5,610 bases of DNA from Bacteroidales bacterium (GTDB lineage Bacteria; Bacteroidota; Bacteroidia; Bacteroidales; UBA932). This document shows, in pieces, positions 1 to 5,610 of the stretch. The notes below the pieces were generated by a model, which did no database searches, was not told the DNA's origin, and saw nothing but the letters and a program-made list of their open reading frames with translations. The position numbers and the translations under genes were made by a program. The stretch spans positions 1-5,610 of the forward strand of contig JABUTP010000072.1 in NCBI GenBank assembly GCA_021443625.1. The letters are read 5' to 3'. Every line of letters starts with the position of its first letter. Within the stretch, counting starts at the first letter, position 1.

Positions 1-936
1 CGCATTCGGCATTCCCCACGAGAACCAATCGCCTTTGTCGGTGGCGCTGCCGGCGCCGACATTCCTGATGGCCCACTTGGGTCCGCCTGCATAGAGTTGC
101 ACATAGCCGACGTTGGATTTGGGGGCGGACAAGACGAAAGTGCTGATGGCGGCCTGGGTGGACTTGGATGTTTCGTAGGAGATAAGCGCGCCCTTGGTGT
201 TGTCGGTGGCGCTGTTTGTGCCGTTTATAACAGCGTGGACAGGGACTGCGCTGCTGCTCGGAAGGGCGGGTTTGGTGACAATGTACGCTGCAATGGTGCC
301 GCTGGCGGCAGTGGCGGAGGTAAATTTAACCTTGAATGCCTGGTCGCCCCAGGGCCCCCACACTGTGGCGGACTCGGGAATCTTGCCGGCAAAGTCGGTA
401 CCGCTGACATTGGCCACCAACTTGAATATGGAGAGTTGCGGAAACATCTCGATGGTACCGTCACCATCGGGGTCCATACCGGTTGCCACGAGATATTCTT
501 CGAGATTTGCGGTAGGGTTGGTAATATCCTGCTCCTGCACATATTTGATGCGCTCATACCAGGCGGTGGAATTCCTGCCGGCCGAGGCGGGATAGACTGC
601 GCTGCAGTATTTACTTATGGTCTGCCCTGCAGGGGCTTCGAACTTTGCAGATGTCCCGCCGTTGTAAATCTCTGTGGCGATGAAGGTAAGACTGTCCGTA
701 CCGTATAATTCATATACCTCCACCATATCTCCAAGAGCCCATCTGAGTTTGATGGCGCTGGCTCCATCGTCGGAGAAGGTTCCCTTGGTCGGGGCGGGAA
801 GGGAAATGGTGAGGGACGAAGTCTGCGAGTCATCGTTCACCTCAGGGGTTCCCTGGATGAGATCATCGGCACAGCCGGCAAGGAAAACGGCCGAAAATGC
901 CAATGCTGCATATATGAAGATGTTCTTTATTGACAT
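1..936 (-). CDS. Fimbrillin-like lipoprotein with start of a FISUMP-type domain, 3' end cut by window edge
   Basis: An unbroken frame of 312 codons runs from ATG at 934-936 to base 1 with no stop. It starts with a lipoprotein signal: MSIKNIFIYA, a hydrophobic run, and lipobox LAGC with Cys22, followed by acidic ADD. The middle is fimbrillin-like: LTISLPAPTKG at 42-52, LRWALGDMVEVYEL at 64-77, AVYPAS at 113-118 and MFPQLSIFKLVANV at 164-177. The last visible residues (GGPKWAIRNVGA, then DKGDWFSWGMPNA) are the classic opening of a FISUMP-type domain, so perhaps 150-200 residues lie beyond the edge. It begins 37 bases after the 600-residue gene and is a diverged relative of it. An Asp-rich DPDGDGTIE loop is at 155-163. 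It is probably outer-membrane anchored; the role is unknown. Confidence 0.87.
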   Translation of the reverse strand, partial: MSIKNIFIYAALAFSAVFLAGCADDLIQGTPEVNDDSQTSSLTISLPAPTKGTFSDDGASAIKLRWALGDMVEVYELYGTDSLTFIATEIYNGGTSAKFEAPAGQTISKYCSAVYPASAGRNSTAWYERIKYVQEQDITNPTANLEEYLVATGMDPDGDGTIEMFPQLSIFKLVANVSGTDFAGKIPESATVWGPWGDQAFKVKFTSATAASGTIAAYIVTKPALPSSSAVPVHAVINGTNSATDNTKGALISYETSKSTQAAISTFVLSAPKSNVGYVQLYAGGPKWAIRNVGAGSATDKGDWFSWGMPNA

Positions 937-973
937 ATATCTTAGTGTTCGTTAGATTTCTTGTTTCGGCTTG

Positions 974-2776
974 TCAAAGTGTCACATACGGCCACTTTAC
1001 GTCGTTGGTACCGCTGACGACATATATAGTAAGGGTACCGGTCTGGCTGTCCTGGTTCTTCACGCCGCGGCAGTAGCGGGACATGTGGCGGGCACCGTTT
1101 GTTACAGATATATTGTTGTTCATATCAAACTTTACCATATATGCGGCGGCATTCTGTTGTGTCCCGGGAGTCCAGTCACTTCGGTCAAGTTCCGCCTCGG
1201 TCTCCTCGATTTGGTCATTTGATGGTGAAGCGCTCCAATAAGAGCCCCAAACATCGCTGGTCCGGTGCTGCCATCCGGCGCCGTCCCTATAGCCGTTGGC
1301 AGGGAGGAAAATGCAGTCGTCGGTGGTTTTGCTTATCAGCAACATTCCCTTTTGGCCGCCCAAAGTGATGGATTTGTGGGTGGTGTTGGCCACAAGGGAG
1401 TCACATTCAGTCTTGGTAGGGAGGCGCCACATACCGGCCATATCATATTGCGCAGGATCCTTATTCACACAAACCACACCGTCAAGGTCTCCCTTTGTGA
1501 TATAAGGGCCTGTCCAGTAAGCTCCCGCTGAAGGCGGGTTGTATGAGGCTATCTCTGCAAGATTTCGACCGTGAACCGGTGTGTTTGCGGTCGCTGTGCC
1601 TCTTGAATCCCAAGTCTGGCCGGCATAGATATAATATGCACCCGCATCTGTAGGTTTATTGCATTTCAATTCGGGATGATCGGCAACCGTTGCACCCACA
1701 TTCTTCAACGCCCACCAGGTTTTCTGCGCGGCAGATGCGGCATCGTATGAAACTGCATCGTTCTCATAATCCACGGTCCACTGTGTTCTAAGGGCCGCCT
1801 TGTAGCCGCTGGCTATGGCGTTACCTGTGATATTGCCGGACTTGGTCCCCCACCCTGCCGAATGAACGGTAATCTGCAGTTGGTCTGCAGAAGCGATGGA
1901 CATGGGAGGAAGTATGAGAGTCAGGATGCAGGAGCCGTTTTCGGGCACAAGGGCATTGTTGGGGTCGTCCATAGTGAACTTGAACACCCTTTCTTCCTGC
2001 GCAGCGGCGGCAGAAGCATCGCCTGCGGCATAGTCGTAACTGAAATAGTAGTCGTCCCCCTCCTGCGTGAGTTTGTCAAGGGAGGCAGGGACGGTTACCC
2101 ATACACTATATATATACATATCACCCACAGTGTCATCATCCCCGTCGCTGCCCAGGCCTTTGATTTCGAGGTCGAGGGTGGTCATAATGGGTTTGAACTG
2201 CAGGTTGACGTTCTCGACGGGGGCCGACTCGGTCGTCTTTGCCACAAGATAGGCCTGCCCCATTGAGACGATGGAGCCGTTCTTCTGGGAAAGTGTCTGG
2301 TTGGGGTTGTACTTGCATTTGAAAACGCCGGAAGAGATGTCCGACATAGTGATGTTGTCCCCCACGCCGGCGTAGAAGGTATGCTCCCCGTTGCTCCAGT
2401 AGAGGCCGTCGGAGGCGGTGAGGGTGGCCTTGCTGTTATTGGTGATGGAGTGAGAAGTGCCGTCGGTTGTGGTAACGCTGTAGGTATTTGAGACAAGCGC
2501 GCTTACCGAGTAGGTTCCGCTGGTCTTGGAAACCCAGTCACTGCCCGAAGGGGCCTGCGTGTTGCTGCAGAAAATCTTAACCTGGTCATTCATCTCCCAT
2601 TCTATCTGACGCCAGTCATTGGCCGCATACTGGGCTTTGGTTCCGGCCGGGCCAATGTTGAAATTGACAAGTCCCTTTTCGTGTGCAGTGCTTTCTCCGT
2701 CCAACCCTTTGTCAGTACACCCGCAGAGAGCAAGCGCCGCAACCACAGCAGAATATATGTATCTGAACGCTTTCAT
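974..2776 (-). CDS. Fimbrillin-like lipoprotein with C-terminal FISUMP-type domain
   Basis: A complete 600-residue protein from ATG at 2774-2776 to TGA at 974-976. It starts with a lipoprotein signal: basic MKAFRY, a hydrophobic run, and lipobox LCGC with Cys20 as the acylated residue (Cys at -2 is slightly unusual). Residues about 35-340 look Mfa/fimbrillin-like: VNFNIGPAGTKA, IEWEMNDQVKIF (the W-x-x-x-D motif), HTFYAGVGD and VNLQFKPIMTTLDLEI. Residues about 354-573 match the Fibrobacter succinogenes major-paralog (FISUMP) type: WWALKNVGA, MWRLPTKTECDSL, CIFLPANGYRDG, WGSYWSASPS and the closing RYCRGVK. A 25-residue tail follows. It is probably anchored to the outer membrane, perhaps surface-exposed; ligand and role are unknown. 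It follows the small protein by 4 bases and is probably co-transcribed with CotH. Confidence 0.88.
   Translation of the reverse strand: MKAFRYIYSAVVAALALCGCTDKGLDGESTAHEKGLVNFNIGPAGTKAQYAANDWRQIEWEMNDQVKIFCSNTQAPSGSDWVSKTSGTYSVSALVSNTYSVTTTDGTSHSITNNSKATLTASDGLYWSNGEHTFYAGVGDNITMSDISSGVFKCKYNPNQTLSQKNGSIVSMGQAYLVAKTTESAPVENVNLQFKPIMTTLDLEIKGLGSDGDDDTVGDMYIYSVWVTVPASLDKLTQEGDDYYFSYDYAAGDASAAAAQEERVFKFTMDDPNNALVPENGSCILTLILPPMSIASADQLQITVHSAGWGTKSGNITGNAIASGYKAALRTQWTVDYENDAVSYDAASAAQKTWWALKNVGATVADHPELKCNKPTDAGAYYIYAGQTWDSRGTATANTPVHGRNLAEIASYNPPSAGAYWTGPYITKGDLDGVVCVNKDPAQYDMAGMWRLPTKTECDSLVANTTHKSITLGGQKGMLLISKTTDDCIFLPANGYRDGAGWQHRTSDVWGSYWSASPSNDQIEETEAELDRSDWTPGTQQNAAAYMVKFDMNNNISVTNGARHMSRYCRGVKNQDSQTGTLTIYVVSGTNDVKWPYVTL
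1058..1717 (-). other. FISUMP-type domain coding region
   Basis: Codons 354-573 of the 600-residue lipoprotein carry the ordered motifs of this domain: WWALKNVGA at the start, AGMWRLPT at 448-454, FLPANGYRDG near 490-499, GSYWSAS near 511-517 and SRYCRGVK at the end. The motif set also resembles Lcl_C/DUF1566, thought to take a C-type-lectin-like fold. These domains are common at the C-terminus of Bacteroidetes surface lipoproteins and are presumed to bind ligand. No specific ligand is known to me. Confidence 0.8.
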
Positions 2777-2788
2777 AGTTTTAATCAA
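2774..2788 (-). other. Stop/start junction suggesting translational coupling; decides the lipoprotein start
   Basis: The small protein ends with TAA at 2781-2783 and the next ATG is at 2774-2776, four bases on. An in-frame TTG at 2786-2788 would add MIKT and overlap the small gene by eight bases. The ATG is preferred because it gives a standard lipoprotein signal (MKAFRY then a hydrophobic run). No Shine-Dalgarno-like sequence is seen, so a ribosome finishing the small gene may well start the next one. Confidence 0.6.
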
Positions 2789-2966
2789 GGGTTATTTCAA
2801 AAGGATTGGCAATAATTTTATCGTCGGAGAAGACGTCACCATTGGCGCTTCCCTGTCTGTCGATGGAGACTGCCGCATTCACGGGGTCTTTGCTGGCAGT
2901 AAGGAACTCGCCTTCCAATTGAATGGAAGTGAATTCCGTAATCGGTGGTGTGTAGTTCTTTCTCAT
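2781..2966 (-). CDS. Small (61 aa) Bacteroidetes protein of unknown function
   Basis: This ORF starts with ATG at 2964-2966, 29 bases after the CotH stop, and ends with TAA at 2781-2783, 4 bases before the next ATG. The fit between two same-strand genes argues that it is translated. It has no signal peptide, no membrane segment and no cysteine. The N-terminus (MRKNYTPPITEFTSIQLEGEFLTAS) resembles a pattern I recall from many short Bacteroidetes proteins: a basic start, K-x-Y-x-x-P, an alternating hydrophobic/acidic strand, then a small-residue motif (here FLTAS). The rest is polar and Asp/Asn/Ser-rich, ending NPFEITLD. Such proteins tend to sit beside lipoprotein and fimbrillin-type genes, and I know of no established function. 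It could be a small assembly partner or a precursor peptide; the sequence does not decide. Confidence 0.75.
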   Translation of the reverse strand: MRKNYTPPITEFTSIQLEGEFLTASKDPVNAAVSIDRQGSANGDVFSDDKIIANPFEITLD

Positions 2967-2995
2967 AATAATTTGATTGTTATGGAAATATCACT

Positions 2996-5610
2996 CTAAT
3001 TGGTCGGTTTGGAGAAAGTTCCGCTGCTGATGAGGCCGTCCATCCCCTGCAGACGGGAGTTGTAGCATTGGATGAAGTTCTGAATGACCTCGTTGTAGGT
3101 CTCAAGCAGTTCATCGCCACTCCAGTCGGTGTAGTTCCACTTGAACGCCTGAATTGCCGCTTTCGTGGTAGGCCACATCGCGTTGTTTACCTCAAACGAA
3201 GCCTGAAGTTTGTTGCCGTACTCCAAAATCTTAGACGGCACTCCGGCCAGATAGGGATACATCTTTCGCCAGCGAGCCTGCACGGTCTGCTGGAAAGTGG
3301 GGTCATTGATCAGTCTTTGATACCAACCGCAGTCATTATCCTCAGCCGCACTCCATACAATCCATTTGTTGTATGGCTTCACGCGGTCGCCAGAGTTGCC
3401 CATACTCGACGCAGTGGTGGGATTCTGGAAGGTGGCGCGGTCAAAGTCCCAGACGGGGCCGGCGCAGAGTTTGCTATCACCATCCATAAACATATTTGTT
3501 GAGCGGGGATCGATGAATTCGTGGTTCATAGTTAGTTCCCATACCAGCCACTGGTCAACAAGGGAGTTGATGTCCAGATCGTTGTATGCTCCGGCAAAGT
3601 TACCCGCATAGATTTTGTCCTCTATTCCCTGAATCTTGGCCTGGACCGCAGCGAAGATGGTAGCGTCCGGCAGGTCGTCCTTGAACATAAACGGGATTTC
3701 ATATTTGGAGGTTGTGAACTGATAGGTCTCATCGTACATCTCGTCAACCTCCAACAAGAAACCGCAGTCGGCCATAGTGACGGTGGGGATTACCGGCTCT
3801 GCGGGAGTTACCGGGGTTGTCGGGGTTTCGGAGCCGGACTCACTGCCGGACTCACCCTCTGTTGCTTCGGGGTCGGCGGGCTCGGGTTCGGGATTGAGAG
3901 CATCATACATATCGTCATACACATCCTGATAGCACTTCTTGATATTCAGACGCTTCTTGTCAATCTTCACCTGCTCGCACAGGTAGTAGTTGCCGACGTG
4001 GTGGCCGTCGATGACAAGTTCCACAAACTCGCCGTGCACGTTCCAGGGGATGCCGGTGCCCATAGCATCGTTGTTTTTCCACGCCTCTTCCTGTGCGTGG
4101 GCAATGTCAAAGGCCACGGCGTTTCTTATCATCGCGTGGTCGAGCCAGTTGGCAAGCAGCACCCAGCGCTTGTGCGAAGGAAGGCCGAACGGCCCCTGTT
4201 TGGAGTTCAGTTTGATGGCGAGGGCTTTCTTGGGCATATATTGGGTACTGTTGCCCCTCTGGCGGACGCCGCAGAGTGTAAGGGGAACATCTTCCGTCCC
4301 GTCGGGGTTATAGACACTGAACTCATCGTCGCTGACCCAGTCGGTTTCCTTTTGCCGGATGTAGAAATCCACGAATAGGTTGACAGGCCAACCGACATTA
4401 CCATATTCAGGGTCAAAATCACCCGATGTTGACTGTTTGATTACCACCACCGGCAGACCGGTGTTTGTGATGGTCACCAGATAGTCGTGGGTGGTGCCGT
4501 CGGTGGCAGTCACGGTGTAGGTTACGGGATGGCTGAAATCCTGCTCGCTCACTCCGCTGGTCTGGACTTCCCCATTGACCGTGACGGTGCTTCCCGAAGT
4601 GGCGGTGAAGGTCGGCACGAGGCGGAAGTTGTAGAGATAGGGTATCATCAGTCCGTACTCGCTGCCCTTGCGGTCCACCGGATAAGAGTTCTTTGTGACA
4701 AACTTGGGCGCGCCGGCCTTGCTGTTGCCTGTGTATGTCAGGTTACTATCCCATACCAACTGTTTATCCAGCAGTTTGCCGGTATTGTTGGCCACCTCGA
4801 AGGAGAAACTCGTAATCTGGGGCAGAGTCCTGACCTGATAGTTGTAAGGATTGGAAGTTATGGTGGATCCGCTGTAAGTCGGCCAGTATTTGCTGAGTTT
4901 GATGGGGAAGTTGAAGGCACTGCCGGCCACAAGGTCCGCCTTTATGGTTGTTTCAAAAGAGTGGATGGCGGCGGGAGTGAAAACTTCGACCTTGATTTTG
5001 TCACCGCTTTTGACCTCCGGCATTAGGTTTATGAAGCCGGTCTGGACGGCAGAGAGTGAGGGGTGTGCAGTCCACGGCATCTCTATTACATTGGTGCCGT
5101 TGTCGGTGTAGGTGTAAGCCCCTGTTGTTCCGTTGAAGGTGAAATCGCCGTTGATGATGCGGGGAGTGCCGTCGCTCTTGGTAACGGTTATCCTGAGTTT
5201 GTCGATGTCCTGGTCATTGATATTCAGCGAAGCGTGGCTGCTGGTTGCGGTTGCATCCACAGACACCTTCAACAGCGTAAAGACGTGACGGAAGTTGAAT
5301 TTGTAATCGGTATTGGAGATTACGGCGCCGTATTTATAATCCCCCACCAGCCTGCCGTCGGGTGTGCAGGGCTGGAGTTCGGGAAGGTGTCCCTTGAGAG
5401 CGGTGACGGCGTTGGACGCATTGGCCTCGTCAAACGGGTAGTATGCGTAGCAAGGGTTGTCTGAGGAAGTTATATATCCCCTGAACTTGCAGGTCCTGGC
5501 CTTTTGGCTGATGGCTGCCCCGAACCTGGCATTTTTGGTTGTCCCGGCTGCACCATAAACACCTACCGTGTCCCCCGGCTGCCACATCACGCCCAAAGCG
5601 CCGGAAGAAA
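2996..5610 (-). CDS. CotH kinase family protein with fimbrillin-like N-terminus, 5' end cut by window edge
   Basis: The frame is open to the right edge, so the true start and any signal peptide lie outside; the TTG at 5594-5596 is not a credible start. Residues are numbered from that TTG (866 to the TAG stop). Residues 1-238 look like a fimbrillin/Mfa-like beta-rich domain (MWQPGDTVGVYG near the start, AYYPF at 51-55, NFRHVFTLLKV at 101-111). Residues about 239-380 resemble the cadherin-like/DUF5018-type domain that often precedes CotH in Bacteroidetes (DFSHPVTYTVTATDGT at 353-368). Residues about 383-850 match CotH: RGNST at 447-451, a Lys-rich strand at 456-462, WVLLANWLDHAMIRN at 478-492, HVGNYYLCEQ at 533-542, GFLLEVDE at 612-619, and GPVWDFD at 713-719. 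CotH of Bacillus is a protein kinase that phosphorylates spore-coat proteins; here the likely location is the envelope or outside. An acidic, Ser/Pro-rich insert splits the domain (568-607). The family call is firm; kinase activity is inferred. It is the first visible gene of the apparent operon. Confidence 0.9.
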   Translation of the reverse strand, partial: SSGALGVMWQPGDTVGVYGAAGTTKNARFGAAISQKARTCKFRGYITSSDNPCYAYYPFDEANASNAVTALKGHLPELQPCTPDGRLVGDYKYGAVISNTDYKFNFRHVFTLLKVSVDATATSSHASLNINDQDIDKLRITVTKSDGTPRIINGDFTFNGTTGAYTYTDNGTNVIEMPWTAHPSLSAVQTGFINLMPEVKSGDKIKVEVFTPAAIHSFETTIKADLVAGSAFNFPIKLSKYWPTYSGSTITSNPYNYQVRTLPQITSFSFEVANNTGKLLDKQLVWDSNLTYTGNSKAGAPKFVTKNSYPVDRKGSEYGLMIPYLYNFRLVPTFTATSGSTVTVNGEVQTSGVSEQDFSHPVTYTVTATDGTTHDYLVTITNTGLPVVVIKQSTSGDFDPEYGNVGWPVNLFVDFYIRQKETDWVSDDEFSVYNPDGTEDVPLTLCGVRQRGNSTQYMPKKALAIKLNSKQGPFGLPSHKRWVLLANWLDHAMIRNAVAFDIAHAQEEAWKNNDAMGTGIPWNVHGEFVELVIDGHHVGNYYLCEQVKIDKKRLNIKKCYQDVYDDMYDALNPEPEPADPEATEGESGSESGSETPTTPVTPAEPVIPTVTMADCGFLLEVDEMYDETYQFTTSKYEIPFMFKDDLPDATIFAAVQAKIQGIEDKIYAGNFAGAYNDLDINSLVDQWLVWELTMNHEFIDPRSTNMFMDGDSKLCAGPVWDFDRATFQNPTTASSMGNSGDRVKPYNKWIVWSAAEDNDCGWYQRLINDPTFQQTVQARWRKMYPYLAGVPSKILEYGNKLQASFEVNNAMWPTTKAAIQAFKWNYTDWSGDELLETYNEVIQNFIQCYNSRLQGMDGLISSGTFSKPTN
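3776..3895 (-). other. Acidic Ser/Pro/Thr-rich linker inside the CotH domain
   Basis: Codons 568-607 of the partial CotH protein encode a low-complexity stretch: a NPEPEPADPEA part, an ESGSESGSE part, then TPTTPVTPAEPVIP. It sits between the KKRLNIKK strand and the MADCGFLLEVDE strand, both conserved parts of the CotH fold, so it is an insert in a surface loop and not an interdomain linker. It is likely disordered. Its Ser and Thr residues in acidic surroundings could be sites of phosphorylation or glycosylation, which is inference only. Confidence 0.8.
3830..3853 (-). repeat. 12-bp tandem duplication encoding ESGS-ESGS
   Basis: On the minus strand two 12-base units lie head to tail, GAGTCCGGCAGT and GAGTCCGGCTCC. 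They are identical for nine bases and differ in two bases of the last Ser codon (AGT versus TCC). The frame is kept, so copy-number change would lengthen or shorten the linker by four residues without disrupting the gene. Confidence 0.75.
4457..4882 (-). other. Cadherin-like / DUF5018-type beta-sandwich region of the CotH protein
   Basis: Residues about 239-380 of the partial protein form a separate strand-rich segment between the fimbrillin-like and CotH parts. It starts after the SKYWPTYSG boundary and ends at TNTGLP, directly before the first CotH strand. The closing stretch, with HPVTYTVTATDGTTHDYLVT, is the typical end of the cadherin-like or DUF5018-like domain found beside CotH in Bacteroidetes proteins. 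It probably acts as a structural spacer or a binding module. The exact family name is uncertain. Confidence 0.55.

Larger units (their letters stand above)
3047..4450 (-). other. CotH domain coding region (with internal linker)
   Basis: This part encodes the CotH domain, residues about 383-850 of the partial protein. The family's ordered motifs are all present: RGNS (codons at 4247-4258), the WLDxxxxRN helix, the VGNYYLCEQ strand, the LLEVDE strand and the WDFD motif (codons at 3440-3451). In kinases of this fold the Asp residues of the WDFD region are the expected metal ligands, with a catalytic acid a short distance upstream; here the candidates are E693 and D696 in NHEFIDPRSTN. The assignment of exact catalytic residues is from memory of the family and is tentative. 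Confidence 0.8.

Noticed and set aside
97..708. Plus-strand frame of about 200 codons opposite the second lipoprotein
   Set aside because: It is antisense to a gene with a clear signal peptide and domain motifs, has Gly/Cys-rich composition and matches no family I recognise. The same holds for the other plus-strand frames across the window.
615..833. Minus-strand alternative frame with a GGAGG-like sequence before an ATG near 714
   Set aside because: The GGAGG is part of codons for the MVEVYEL segment of the lipoprotein, Bacteroidetes make little use of such sites, and the resulting short Pro-rich product looks like a frame shadow.
937..973. Possible promoter or terminator in the 37-base gap between the lipoprotein genes
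   Set aside because: No stem-loop with a T-run and no TAnnTTTG-type Bacteroidetes promoter element is visible; the same is true of the 29-base gap at 2967-2995.
974..1717. Diversity-generating retroelement target, because the FISUMP/DUF1566-like domain may take the C-type-lectin-like fold of some DGR targets
   Set aside because: There is no reverse transcriptase, no template repeat and no near-duplicate of the 3' end in the window, and the domain is followed by an ordinary tail.
2104..2120. TATATATA-rich stretch that could be an A/T-rich regulatory site
   Set aside because: It lies inside the lipoprotein gene and simply encodes the MYIYSVW segment.
2786..2788. TTG as start of the 600-residue lipoprotein
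   Set aside because: It would overlap the small gene and add four residues before an ATG that already gives a proper lipoprotein signal.
5594..5596. TTG as start of the CotH gene
   Set aside because: The frame stays open upstream to the window edge (SSGA precedes it), and a start here would fall inside the fimbrillin-like domain and leave no signal peptide.

Overview
The window looks like Bacteroidales chromosomal DNA (gut-type Bacteroidetes; an Alistipes-like or other moderately GC-rich genus would fit, but I cannot name it). The reasons are the protein families (fimbrillin/Mfa-like lipoproteins, FISUMP-type domains, a Bacteroidetes-style CotH protein), the lipoprotein signals, and the A/T-rich start regions without clear Shine-Dalgarno sequences.

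All genes lie on the minus strand, so transcription runs from high to low coordinates. In order they are: (1) the 3' part of a large CotH-kinase-family gene, cut at the right edge (2996-5610); (2) a 61-residue small protein of unknown function (2781-2966); (3) a complete 600-residue lipoprotein with an Mfa-like N-terminal half and a FISUMP-like C-terminal domain (974-2776); (4) the first 312 codons of a second lipoprotein of the same architecture, cut at the left edge (1-936). Gene 4 is open to the window edge with no stop.

The gaps are 29, 4 and 37 bases. No promoter or terminator is visible between genes, so this is very probably one operon. No stretch over 300 bases lacks a gene. I see no RNA genes, mobile elements, CRISPR arrays or attachment sites.

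The three large proteins share an N-terminal fimbrillin-like module (a W-x-x-GD-type motif and strand-rich sequence) joined to different C-terminal modules: CotH in one, FISUMP in two. A plausible reading is a surface or periplasmic assembly made of a CotH-type protein kinase candidate, two cell-envelope lipoproteins and one small protein. That these partners work together, or that the lipoproteins are kinase substrates, is inference from gene order only.
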